Assembly (NCBI RefSeq): GCF_020991085.1
Contig: NZ_CP087719.1
Coordinates: forward strand, 2,996,001 to 3,060,000
Length of the DNA stretch: 64,000 nucleotides
Source: Roseomonas sp. OT10
Lineage (GTDB): Bacteria; Pseudomonadota; Alphaproteobacteria; Acetobacterales; Acetobacteraceae
Direction: 5' to 3'
Shown here: piece after piece, positions 43,349 to 51,222 of the stretch
How positions within the stretch are numbered: the first letter of the stretch is position 1
How the letters are laid out: each line of letters starts with the position of its first letter
Notes under the pieces: generated by a model
Database searches by the model: none
What the model was told of the DNA's origin: nothing
Seen by the model: the letters and a program-made list of their open reading frames with translations, nothing else
Position numbers and translations under genes: made by a program

Positions 43349-44359
43349 TCAGCCCGGCGCGGCGTCGGGTCGCGCGATGCCGAACCGCTCCAGGCGGTGG
43401 GCACGGTCGGCATTCACCGCCCCCTCGGGCAGGCGCCCGGCCGCCAGCGCCTCCACCTGCCGCACCGTGTCGAAGGCCTGGTGCCGCACCGCCTCCGGCG
43501 TCAGCCCCCCGATATGCGGGGTGGCGATGACGTCCGGCCGCCCGGCCAGCCGGGGCGAGGGCATCTGGTCCGGCGCCCGGCCGACATCCATCGCCGCCCC
43601 GGCCAGGTGGCCACGGTCCAGCGCCGCCTCCAGCGCCGCCTCGTCCACCAGATTCCCGCGCGAGAGGTTGAGCAGGCAGCTCCCCCGCGGCATGGCGGCG
43701 AAGGCCGCCGCGTCCAGCAGGCCCTCCGTCTCGGGCGTCGCCGGGGCCAGGCAGCACAGGAAGCGCGAGCGCGCGAGCAGATCCGGCAGGGCGAGCTGCT
43801 CCATCCCCGGCCCCGCCTGCCGGTGCGGATCGGACACCAGCACCCGCATGCCCAGCGCCTGGGCCAACGCCGCCAGCCGCTGGCCGATCACGCCATAGCC
43901 GATGATCCCGAGCGTCGCGCCCGAGAGCTGCTGCCCCATCCGGGCCGCCGGGGGCTGGCCCCCGCGGTAGCCGCAGACGGAGTGGCTGATGCCCCGGGCC
44001 AGGTCCACCAGGAAGCCGACCGCCAGCTCCGCGACCGAATCCGCGAAGCCCGGCGTGGCGCGGCAGACCAGCACGCCATGCCGGCCTGCGGCCTCGAGGT
44101 CGATGTTGCGGATATCCACCGCCACGCGCAGGAAGGCCACCAGATCCGGCAGGGCGGCGAAGACCGCCGGGTCGCCCGCCGCCTGCCGGTCGGCGACGAT
44201 GACCTGGCAGCCAGCCGCCAGCGTCGCCAGCCGGGCGGCATCCGGCGGGTGGCTGTCCGTGTTGAGGCGGAGCTCGCCCTGCCGGCGCAGCGCCGCCAGC
44301 GCCTCCTCGCCGTAGTAGTTGTCCCGGTCCCGGGGGGTGTGGGTCAGCAGGATGCGCAT
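43349..44359 (-). CDS. D-2-hydroxyacid dehydrogenase-like protein with altered catalytic region
   Basis: 336 residues from the ATG preceded by AAGGAGG with 8-nt spacing (a GTG three codons upstream overlaps that site). NAD fold GIIGYGVIGQRLAALAQALG, catalytic Arg in LNLSRGNLVDEAAL, and His in ATPHIGGLTPEA. Where family members have DVFxxEP with the catalytic Glu, this protein reads AMDVGRAPDQMPSP, with no Glu. It may represent a subfamily with a different base or a non-standard reaction. Convergent with grpE. Confidence 0.82.
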   Translation of the reverse strand: MRILLTHTPRDRDNYYGEEALAALRRQGELRLNTDSHPPDAARLATLAAGCQVIVADRQAAGDPAVFAALPDLVAFLRVAVDIRNIDLEAAGRHGVLVCRATPGFADSVAELAVGFLVDLARGISHSVCGYRGGQPPAARMGQQLSGATLGIIGYGVIGQRLAALAQALGMRVLVSDPHRQAGPGMEQLALPDLLARSRFLCCLAPATPETEGLLDAAAFAAMPRGSCLLNLSRGNLVDEAALEAALDRGHLAGAAMDVGRAPDQMPSPRLAGRPDVIATPHIGGLTPEAVRHQAFDTVRQVEALAAGRLPEGAVNADRAHRLERFGIARPDAAPG

Positions 44360-44457
44360 GGCGGCCACCTCCTTACCATGCGCGGCCGGGGCAGGCTTGA
44401 GTCGGGACGCCGGCCCTGCTGGAAGCGGGACCGGGACAACCCCGGAAGGAGCCCCGC

Positions 44458-44514
44458 ATGACCGTGCCGGCCCAGGCGCCGCGTCAGTCGCCCGGTCGCT
44501 CTCCGGCGCCGTGA
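44458..44514 (+). CDS. Leader peptide (18 aa) coupled to the following small gene
   Basis: ATG with AAGGAGCCCCGC upstream, the best ribosome-binding site in the area. It encodes MTVPAQAPRQSPGRSPAP, then TGA, which overlaps the GTG of the next gene (GTGA). The peptide is rich in Pro and Arg. It is probably a translated leader that brings ribosomes to the weakly initiated GTG. It could alternatively be chance. Confidence 0.4.
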   Translation: MTVPAQAPRQSPGRSPAP

Positions 44515-44744
44515 TCCCGCTGCTGCATTTCGGCCGCCCGCCCCGGCCCGCGGCGGCGCCCCGGCCACCCTCCGATCCGGGCCGGCTCTACCGCTGGTGC
44601 TGGCGCGCCCGCCTGCCGGAGCGGCATGGGCAGCCTTGCCGGATGCTCGCGCGTGGCACGCTGAACTCGTGCCTGCTCGAATTCGAGGACGGGACGCGCG
44701 TCATCACGAGCCGCAACGCGATCCGGCGGATCGCGCCGGGCTGA
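44511..44744 (+). CDS. Small basic protein (77 aa), conserved-looking, unknown
   Basis: The C-terminal half looks folded: GRLYRWCWRARLPERHGQPC and RMLARGTLNSCLLEFEDGTR then VITSRNAIRRIAPG. The pattern of a small beta barrel (R-W-x-R then N-S-C-L-x-E-F-x-D-G) resembles short SH3/KOW-like or nucleic-acid-binding proteins, but I cannot name a family. The GTG has no ribosome-binding site of its own and overlaps the leader stop, suggesting coupled translation. Confidence 0.6.
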   Translation: MIPLLHFGRPPRPAAAPRPPSDPGRLYRWCWRARLPERHGQPCRMLARGTLNSCLLEFEDGTRVITSRNAIRRIAPG

Positions 44745-44762
44745 AACGGCCCCTGCGGCCCT

Positions 44763-46472
44763 TCAGGCCGGGGAGCCGGCCTCCCCTGCCGGGGCAGGGC
44801 GCCCGGCGCGCTCCGGGCGCGTCCGGCGCCGCAGCCGCGCCGCCAGCATCTCGCGCAGGATGCGGCGCCGGATGCCTTTGTTGCTGCCGGCCGGATCGGA
44901 CCACCACCAGCCGTCCCGCTGCATCGCCCGGGCGGCCGCGACGAAGCGCTCGGCGACGGCGGCGAAATCCGCCTCCGTGTAGTTCAGGCTGAAGATCAGC
45001 CGCCCCGTCCCGACCCAGCTCAGGAACAGCCCCTCGGCGCGCAGGTAGTACTGGAACATCCAGTTGTAGCGGGAGGGCACAGCGTAGCAGATCGTCCAGA
45101 TCGTCGAGAGGTTGGCGACCCGCACGGGCAACCCCTCCTCCGCCAGCCTCCGGTTCAGCCGCGCCGCCCGCCCGTTCCAGCGCTCGTCCAGCCCGTCGTA
45201 GAGGCCCCCTGCCGTCGCCTCCTCCAACTGGCGCAGGAACTCGTTCATCGCGCCCATCACGTAGGGGTGGGCGTTGAAGGTGCCGCGGGCGAAGCAGATC
45301 TGCGCCGGCCGGTCGTCGCGGTAGCGCTGCATCAGCCGGCGCGGCCCGCACAGCACGCCGACCGGCAGGCCCCCGCCCAGGGTCTTGCCATAGGTCACGA
45401 GGTCGGGCTCGACGCCGAAATACTCGCGCGCGCCGCCCGCGGCGAGGCGGAAGCCGACGAAGACCTCGTCGAAGATCAGGACGATGCCGCGCGCGCGGCA
45501 CACCTCGCGGAGCTGCCGCAGCCAGGCGGCATAGGCCGCCCGGTCCACCCCCGCGGCGCGGCCGCCATCGACCAGCGCGCCGTCGGACGGCGCGCCGGCA
45601 TTGGGATGCAGCGCCTGGAGCGGGTTGACGAGGACGCAGGCGATGTCCCGCCGCGTGCGCAGCACGGCCAGCGTGCGCTCCGACATCTCCGACAGGGTGA
45701 AGGTGGCGCGCGCCGGCATCGGATTGCCCACGCCGGGCTGCACCTCGTCCCACCAGCCGTGATAGGCGCCGCAGAAGCGCACGATGCGCCGCCGCCCGGT
45801 GTGGTAACGGGCCAGGCGCACCGCCTGCATCACCGCCTCCGTCCCCGACATGTGGAAGGAGAACTCGTCGAAGCCGGTCAGGGCGCGCAGGCGGCGCAGG
45901 TTGTCCGCCACCACCGGGTGATAGGCGCCGAGCACCGGGCCCAGCTCCGCGACGCGCCCGGCGCCGCGGGCGATGCAGTCCTTGTAGGCATCGTAGCCGA
46001 GCAGGTTGACGCCGTAGGAGCCGGCGAGGTCGTGGAAGACGTTGCCGTCCAGATCCGTCACCGTGACGCCGGAGGCGGCGGCGAGGCAGGCGCCGGAGGG
46101 GAGGTGCCGGCGGACGACACGGCTGTACTGGAACGGCACCCGGTAGATGCTGGTGAAGCGCAGGTCGGCCATGCCGTCCCGGATCTCGTCCGTCAGCGCG
46201 ATCGTCCGGGCGAAGCGTTCGCGGTAGAGCGCCGCGAGACGATGGAAGCCGTCGCGGCGGCGCGCGGCGACCTCCTCCGGCGGGTCGTCCGAACGAAAGA
46301 ACGCTGCCTCGTCGTAGTCGTAGAAAGGGAGGAGCGAGGCGACGCGCGACGCCATGCGCGCATGTCCGGTCAGCGACGGGTGCTTCGCGCGCGACAGCCG
46401 CAGGCGCGCGCGGGCTTTGACGAGCCCGGCGGAAAGTGCGATGGCGCCGGTCGCGAGGAGCAGCGGATTCAT
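44763..46472 (-). CDS. Membrane-anchored class III aminotransferase (glutamate-semialdehyde aminomutase-like)
   Basis: 569 residues, about 130 longer than GSA aminomutase. An N-terminal hydrophobic helix (NPLLLATGAIALSAGLV) and a conserved-looking region with FYDYDEAAFFRSDD and FTSIYRVPFQYSRVV precede the PLP fold. That fold has DLAGSYGVNLLGYDAYKDCI, SGTEAVMQAVRLARYHTGR, FCGAYHGWWDEVQPG, LIFDEVFVGFRLA and the PLP lysine Lys363 in LVTYGKTLGGGLPVG. The enzyme should transaminate an aldehyde, ketone or amine at the membrane. It is divergent from a phosphatidylserine decarboxylase gene only 41 bp away, so a lipid substrate is plausible. Confidence 0.82.
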   Translation of the reverse strand: MNPLLLATGAIALSAGLVKARARLRLSRAKHPSLTGHARMASRVASLLPFYDYDEAAFFRSDDPPEEVAARRRDGFHRLAALYRERFARTIALTDEIRDGMADLRFTSIYRVPFQYSRVVRRHLPSGACLAAASGVTVTDLDGNVFHDLAGSYGVNLLGYDAYKDCIARGAGRVAELGPVLGAYHPVVADNLRRLRALTGFDEFSFHMSGTEAVMQAVRLARYHTGRRRIVRFCGAYHGWWDEVQPGVGNPMPARATFTLSEMSERTLAVLRTRRDIACVLVNPLQALHPNAGAPSDGALVDGGRAAGVDRAAYAAWLRQLREVCRARGIVLIFDEVFVGFRLAAGGAREYFGVEPDLVTYGKTLGGGLPVGVLCGPRRLMQRYRDDRPAQICFARGTFNAHPYVMGAMNEFLRQLEEATAGGLYDGLDERWNGRAARLNRRLAEEGLPVRVANLSTIWTICYAVPSRYNWMFQYYLRAEGLFLSWVGTGRLIFSLNYTEADFAAVAERFVAAARAMQRDGWWWSDPAGSNKGIRRRILREMLAARLRRRTRPERAGRPAPAGEAGSPA

Positions 46473-46513
46473 GGCCGTTCGATCTCCACGCCGATCAGGA
46501 CAGGATACCGCTG

Positions 46514-47386
46514 ATGCTCCGCTCGACGCTGGCGGCGATCGCGCGGCAGGAAGACCTGAACTTCCTGCTCACCAACCGCATCCCCCGCCGCCTCGCGACG
46601 CGCTTCATCGGCTGGTTCAGCAGGATCGAGAATCCCCTCATCCGCGAGGCGTCCCTCGCCACCTGGCGGCTCTTCTCCGACCTCGATCTGTCCGAGGCGA
46701 AGTCGGCGCGGTTCCGCAGCCTGCACGACTGCTTCATCCGCGAGCTGAAGGACGGTGCCCGCCCCGTCGATCCCGACCCGGCCGTGCTGGCCAGCCCCTG
46801 CGACGCGATCGTCGGCGCCTGCGGCCGCGTCGACGATGGTCGCGTGCTTCAGGTGAAGGGCTTCCCCTACACGCTCGACGACCTGCTCGGTGCGGGCGAG
46901 CGGTCGCGCCGCTTCCGCGACGGCACCTATGTGACGCTGCGGCTGACCGCCGCCATGTACCATCGCTTCCACGCGCCGCATGACGGGCGGATCGAGACGG
47001 TGACCTACAAATCCGGCGACACCTGGAACGTCAACCCGATCGCGCTGAAGCGCATCGAGAAGCTGTTCTGCAAGAACGAGCGCGCGCTGATCGACATGAC
47101 GCTGAAGCGGGGCGGCCACCCGCTCCTGCTCGTCCCGGTGGCCGCCATCCTGGTTGCCAGCATCCGGCTGCACGCGCTGGGCACGGGCTTCGACCTGCGC
47201 CGCTCGGCGGGGCGCAGCATCCCCTGCGGCCAGGACGTGCGGAAGGGTCAGGAACTGGGGTGGTTCGAGCACGGATCGACCATCATCCTCTTCGCGCCGG
47301 GCGGCTTACGGCTGTGCGACGCGGTGCGCGAGGGCGCGCGCATCCGCATGGGCGAGCCGCTGCTGCACCTTCCGCCCGCCGCCTGA
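46514..47386 (+). CDS. psd: Phosphatidylserine decarboxylase-family protein
   Basis: 290 residues. Family segments are SLHDCFIRELKDGARPVDPD, SPCDAIVGACGRVDDGRVLQ, VKGFPYTLDDLL, RLTAAMYHRFHAPHDGRIET and VNPIALKRIEKLFCKNERAL. The self-cleavage site is Gly254-Ser255 in WFEHGSTIILF, which makes the pyruvoyl prosthetic group. The normal reaction is phosphatidylserine to phosphatidylethanolamine at the inner membrane. The context (aminotransferase, glycosyltransferase, PmtA-like methyltransferase) suggests membrane-lipid headgroup metabolism. It could be the housekeeping Psd or a second, specialised one. Confidence 0.87.
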   Translation: MLRSTLAAIARQEDLNFLLTNRIPRRLATRFIGWFSRIENPLIREASLATWRLFSDLDLSEAKSARFRSLHDCFIRELKDGARPVDPDPAVLASPCDAIVGACGRVDDGRVLQVKGFPYTLDDLLGAGERSRRFRDGTYVTLRLTAAMYHRFHAPHDGRIETVTYKSGDTWNVNPIALKRIEKLFCKNERALIDMTLKRGGHPLLLVPVAAILVASIRLHALGTGFDLRRSAGRSIPCGQDVRKGQELGWFEHGSTIILFAPGGLRLCDAVREGARIRMGEPLLHLPPAA

Positions 47387-47394
47387 CCGGGCCA

Positions 47395-48513
47395 TCAGCC
47401 CCCCAGGCCCGTGCCCACCAGCGCGTCGCGCAGTTGCGCCGTGCTCGCCTCCCAGGACCAGCGCAGCGCATGGCGGCGGCAGGCGCCGCGATCGGCCTCC
47501 AGCGCGCCGAGGCAAGCGGCGCGCAGGTCCTCGTGCAGCAGGCCGACCCGTTCCCCTGCCCCGCCCAGCACGTCCAGCGGGCCGGTGACGGGATAGGCGG
47601 CGACCGGCGTGCCGCTGGCCAGCGCCTCCAGCAGCACCAGGCCGAAGGTGTCGGTGCGCGAAGGGAAGACGAAGACGTCCGCGCCGGCATAGGAGGCCGC
47701 GAGGCTGCCGCCCTGCCGCTGGCCGACGAAGACGGCCCCCGGGAAGCGCGCCGCCAGCGCGGCACGCTGCGGCCCGTCGCCGACGACCACCTTGCTGCCG
47801 GGCAGGTCGAGCGAGAGGAAGGCTTCCAGGTTCTTCTCCACCGCGACGCGGCCGACGGAGAGGAAGACCGGGCGCGGCAGCCCCTCCCAGGGATCGCGCG
47901 GCTCCGGGCGGAAGCGCTCCAGATCCACGCCGCGCGTCCAGCGGCGCAGCCCATGGAAGCCCTGTGCCTCCAGTTCGCGCTGCAAGGACGGCGTCGCCAC
48001 CAGCGTCGCCACCGCAGGCGCGTGGAAACGGCGCAGCATCGCCCAGGACCAGGCCAGCGGCACCCGGGCGCGCGCCCACAGGTAGTCCGGGAACTTCGTG
48101 TGGAAGGAGGTGGTGAAGGGCCAGCCACGCTCCAGGCACAGCCGCCGCGCCGCCCATCCCAGCGGCCCCTCGGTGGCGATATGGACGGCCTGCGGCGCGA
48201 TGCCGTCGAGCATCCGCGCCAGGCGGCGTCGCGGCGCCACGGCCAGGCGTATCCCCGGGTAGCCCGGCAATGGCAGCGTGCGGAACCGGTCGGGACCGAT
48301 GACCTCCACGGCGTCGCCGCGGCGGCGCAGGTGGCCCGCCACGGTGGAGAGGGTGCGCACCACGCCGTTAACCTGCGGCGTCCAGGCGTCGGTGACGATC
48401 ACGATGCGCGCCCCTGCCGACAGCCCGGCCGAGCTTGCGCCGCCATCGCGCGTCAGGGCCGCGATCCCGCCATCGGGCGCCATCACGGCGACGCGCCTCC
48501 GCCGCCACGCCAT
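47395..48513 (-). CDS. GT4 glycosyltransferase, lipid mannosyl/glucosyltransferase-like
   Basis: 372 residues, GT-B fold. The N-terminal domain has IVTDAWTPQVNGVVRTLSTV, HIATEGPLGWAARRLCLERG and TSFHTKFPDYLWARARVP, the pattern of MgtA/PimB-like transferases. The C-terminal domain has LSVGRVAVEKNLEAFL, VVVGDGPQRAAL, and the EX7E region SRTDTFGLVLLEALASGTPV. Such enzymes transfer mannose, glucose or glucuronate to diacylglycerol or phosphoinositol lipids. It converges on psd with an 8-bp gap. A later start (ATG at 48483) is possible because the fold begins near residue 35. Confidence 0.83.
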   Translation of the reverse strand: MAWRRRRVAVMAPDGGIAALTRDGGASSAGLSAGARIVIVTDAWTPQVNGVVRTLSTVAGHLRRRGDAVEVIGPDRFRTLPLPGYPGIRLAVAPRRRLARMLDGIAPQAVHIATEGPLGWAARRLCLERGWPFTTSFHTKFPDYLWARARVPLAWSWAMLRRFHAPAVATLVATPSLQRELEAQGFHGLRRWTRGVDLERFRPEPRDPWEGLPRPVFLSVGRVAVEKNLEAFLSLDLPGSKVVVGDGPQRAALAARFPGAVFVGQRQGGSLAASYAGADVFVFPSRTDTFGLVLLEALASGTPVAAYPVTGPLDVLGGAGERVGLLHEDLRAACLGALEADRGACRRHALRWSWEASTAQLRDALVGTGLGG

Positions 48514-48865
48514 GCCCAGCCATGATGCCGGACGGGCTTCGCCGGCGGTGTCGCCGGAGGTCGCGGCAGGGCTGCGGCGACCTTCAACGGAGTGGGCCGG
48601 TCACGGTGGGAAACGCCCTCGAAGTCGTGGCGCGGTGATGCCCGCACGCTTCGGTCCACGCACGTGAAGTTCCGATGACATCAGGGTTTTCGGCGATCCG
48701 CTCGCTGGATTCGGGCATCGCCCCGGCTATGGTGGCAGCATGGTGACGGTTCGGATGCCGTCCTGGGGAAGCCGGGCCTGGGCGTCCGCCGGCGGCGCGT
48801 GCCGCGGCCGCTCCGTTCCCCCGGCCCGACGTCGCTTCGCACAAGGCAGGTCAGAGACAGGCTGC
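48514..48865. other. Divergent intergenic region, 352 bp
   Basis: Lies between the glycosyltransferase and methyltransferase starts and should contain both promoters. Nothing else is evident: no repeat copy, RNA gene or convincing small gene. Composition is slightly lower in GC around 48670-48740. Confidence 0.35.
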
Positions 48866-49576
48866 ATGACGACAGAGCTGAAGACACGGCAGGTCGCCGA
48901 CGCCTATGACCGCTGGGCCGTGGTCTACGATCTCGTGTTCGGCCCCGTCTTCCGTGCCGGACGCGGGGCCGCCATCGCCGCCGCGAACGCGATCGGCGGG
49001 CGGGTGCTGGAGGTCGGCGTCGGCACCGGCCTGTCATTGGCGGGGTACGACCGGCGCCTCGACATCGTCGGCATCGACATCTCCGCCTCGATGCTGGAGA
49101 AGGCGCGCCAGCGCCGCGAACGGCTCGGGCTGGCCCATGTCGGGCGCCTCGCGGTCATGGATGCGGAGCGGCTGGACTTCCCGGACGATTCCTTCGACGT
49201 CGTCGTCGCGCAGTACGTCGTCACCGCCGTGCCGAATCCGGAGCGGGCGCTGGACGAGTTCGTCCGCGTGCTGCGGCCGGGCGGCGAGATCGTCATCACC
49301 ACGCGGATCGGCGCGGAGACGGGTCTCCGCAGCGTGATCGAGAAGCGGCTGATGCCGCTGACCACCCAGCTCGGCTGGCGCACCGACTTCCCCTGGGAAC
49401 GCTACGGCCGCTGGCTGGCGGCCAACCCCGCGCTGCGGCTGGCCGAGCGCCGGCCGCTGCCGCCGCTCGGCCACTTCTCGCTGCTGCGTGTCGCGAAGCC
49501 GGCGGCCGCGGCGGCCATGCCCGCGCCGCGGTCCGGGGCGGCGCAAGCCAGGTATCCCGCCGTGGCACGCGGCTGA
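48866..49576 (+). CDS. PmtA-like phospholipid N-methyltransferase (class I SAM methyltransferase)
   Basis: 236 residues. It begins RQVADAYDRWAVVYDLVFGP, typical of the Sinorhizobium/Rhodobacter PmtA group. SAM motif I is VLEVGVGTGLSLAGY, followed by GIDISASMLEKARQR, AVMDAERLDFPDDSFDVVVA and LRPGGEIVITTRIG. PmtA converts phosphatidylethanolamine to phosphatidylcholine by successive N-methylations at the membrane surface. The nearby phosphatidylserine decarboxylase would supply the substrate. An AGACAGGCTGC stretch precedes the ATG. Confidence 0.82.
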   Translation: MTTELKTRQVADAYDRWAVVYDLVFGPVFRAGRGAAIAAANAIGGRVLEVGVGTGLSLAGYDRRLDIVGIDISASMLEKARQRRERLGLAHVGRLAVMDAERLDFPDDSFDVVVAQYVVTAVPNPERALDEFVRVLRPGGEIVITTRIGAETGLRSVIEKRLMPLTTQLGWRTDFPWERYGRWLAANPALRLAERRPLPPLGHFSLLRVAKPAAAAAMPAPRSGAAQARYPAVARG

Positions 49577-49656
49577 CCTCCCCACCTCCCTTCCGGACCC
49601 GGCGGCCGGGGCCCTTCCCCCTCGCCGCCCCGACGCCTGCTGGAGAACGACCGGTG

Positions 49657-50271
49657 ATGAACGGCTTCCTCGAACACCTCCGCCTGCAACGCTGGGACGA
49701 CCATCGCTACTACCACCACAGCCACGTCAACCAGGCACTGCACCTCGTCAGCGCGATCAGCTTCCTCTGTGCCTATGCGCTGCTGTTCAAGGATCCGGCG
49801 ATGGCCGCCCTCGTCGGCTGGCTGGTGTCGATGACCAGCCGCCAGATCGGGCACCTGTTCTTCGAGCCGCGCGGCTACGACGTCGTGAACCAGGCGACGG
49901 ACGAGTACAAGGAGGAGATCAAGGTCGGCTACAACATCCAGCGGAAGATCGTGCTGCTGACGATCTGGGCGCTCTCCCCGCTCGTCTTCGTCGCCAGCCC
50001 CACCCTGTTCGGCCTCATCGAGCCGCATGAGAGCTGGGGCGAGCTGGTCCGGCACGTCGGCTATCTCTGGCTGGCGCTGGCGGCGGGCGGGCTGCTGTTC
50101 CGCACGGTGCAGCTCTTCTTCGTCCGCGATATCCAGACCGGCCTCGTCTGGGCGACGAAGATCCTCACGGACCCCTTCCACGACATCAAGCTGTATCACC
50201 GCGCTCCGGCCTGCCTGCTCCGGGGCAAGCTGATCGACCACGCCCTGGTCGAGGAAGGGCGCCACGATTGA
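49657..50271 (+). CDS. Mpo1/DUF962-like integral membrane protein
   Basis: 204 residues with four or five hydrophobic segments. The His-rich N-terminal motif HRYYHHSHVNQALHLVSAIS and SRQIGHLFFEPRGYD resemble the histidines that bind iron in Mpo1 (YGL010w), a dioxygenase that shortens 2-hydroxy fatty acids by one carbon. The C-terminal half (VRDIQTGLVWATKILTDPFH, KLYHRAPACLLRGKLIDHAL) is not part of the canonical domain. It lies 80 bp after the methyltransferase on the same strand. A GTG one codon upstream (49654) is an equal start choice. Enzyme assignment is tentative. Confidence 0.6.
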   Translation: MNGFLEHLRLQRWDDHRYYHHSHVNQALHLVSAISFLCAYALLFKDPAMAALVGWLVSMTSRQIGHLFFEPRGYDVVNQATDEYKEEIKVGYNIQRKIVLLTIWALSPLVFVASPTLFGLIEPHESWGELVRHVGYLWLALAAGGLLFRTVQLFFVRDIQTGLVWATKILTDPFHDIKLYHRAPACLLRGKLIDHALVEEGRHD

Positions 50272-50318
50272 CGCGGGCCGGCACGGCGGCGCTTCGCCAC
50301 CGTGCCGGAACCGCCGGA

Positions 50319-51203
50319 TCAACCCGCCTGCCGCGCCGCCTCGGCCTTCGCGATGGCCGCGTCGAGGTTCAGGATGCGGCGCGCATTGGCGCGGAACAGC
50401 TTCTCGACGATGGGCGGCTTGAAGCCCTGCATCTCCCACTCGTCCAGCGTCTGCCCCGGCGACCAGCCGGGATAGTCGGAGCCGAACATCACCTTGTCCT
50501 GCAACCGCCGCTGCATGTCGTGCTTGAGCGGCGCGGGGATGTATTTCGGTCCCCAGCCGGAGACGTCGATGGAGACGTTGCCCTTGTGCAGCGCCACCGC
50601 GATCAGCTCCTCCGTCCAGGGCCAGCCGGGATGGGCGGCGACGATGTTGAGGCGCGGGAAGTCGGCGGCGATGGCGTCGATGTGCAGCGGCCGCCCGTGC
50701 TCCAGCTTGAAGCCCAGCCCCCCCGGCTCGCCCGAGCCGATCGCGGTGGTGCCGCAATGGATCAGCGCCGGCGCGCCGAGGTCCTGCAACAGGTCCCAGA
50801 TCGGGTAGAAATGCCTGCCCGACGGCGCGAAGCCCTGCACCGGCGGCTGGTACTTCACGCCCATCAGCTTCAAGTCGCGGATGGCGTGCTCGATCTCCTC
50901 CAGCCCCGAGCGGCCGCGCCAGGGATCGACCACCGCCCAGCCCGGCAGGAACACGTCCGGCCAGGCGGCGCAGAGCGCGGCGAGCTGGTCGTTGCCGTAG
51001 ACCGCGCCCCCCGCCCCCGCCATCGCGTCCCAGGCGATGGGGATGGCCAGCGTGTCGTCGCGCCGGAAATCCTCGGCGATCACCTCGTCGGGCCGCGCGT
51101 CGAATCGGTCGCCGAACATGCGCTGCGCCGCCGGCACGAAGGGCGCGCTGGCCGCCACGTAGTCGGCGTTCATCGGATGCACGTGGACGTCGATGGCGCG
51201 CAT
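50319..51203 (-). CDS. Amidohydrolase family protein (Amidohydro_2)
   Basis: 294 residues. Metal ligands are evident: DVHVHP (His7, His9), LIHCGTTAIG, NIVAAHPGWPWTEELI and the Asp of VMFGSDYPGWSP. The layout matches the ACMSD/gamma-resorcylate-decarboxylase-like group of TIM-barrel hydrolases and decarboxylases, which need zinc or manganese. The start is chosen at MRAIDVHVHP with GGAGA upstream. A CobW-type metallochaperone gene precedes it by 19 nt, which suggests dedicated metal delivery. Confidence 0.83.
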   Translation of the reverse strand: MRAIDVHVHPMNADYVAASAPFVPAAQRMFGDRFDARPDEVIAEDFRRDDTLAIPIAWDAMAGAGGAVYGNDQLAALCAAWPDVFLPGWAVVDPWRGRSGLEEIEHAIRDLKLMGVKYQPPVQGFAPSGRHFYPIWDLLQDLGAPALIHCGTTAIGSGEPGGLGFKLEHGRPLHIDAIAADFPRLNIVAAHPGWPWTEELIAVALHKGNVSIDVSGWGPKYIPAPLKHDMQRRLQDKVMFGSDYPGWSPGQTLDEWEMQGFKPPIVEKLFRANARRILNLDAAIAKAEAARQAG

Positions 51204-51222
51204 CGGGCGCTCTCCCTTTCCT

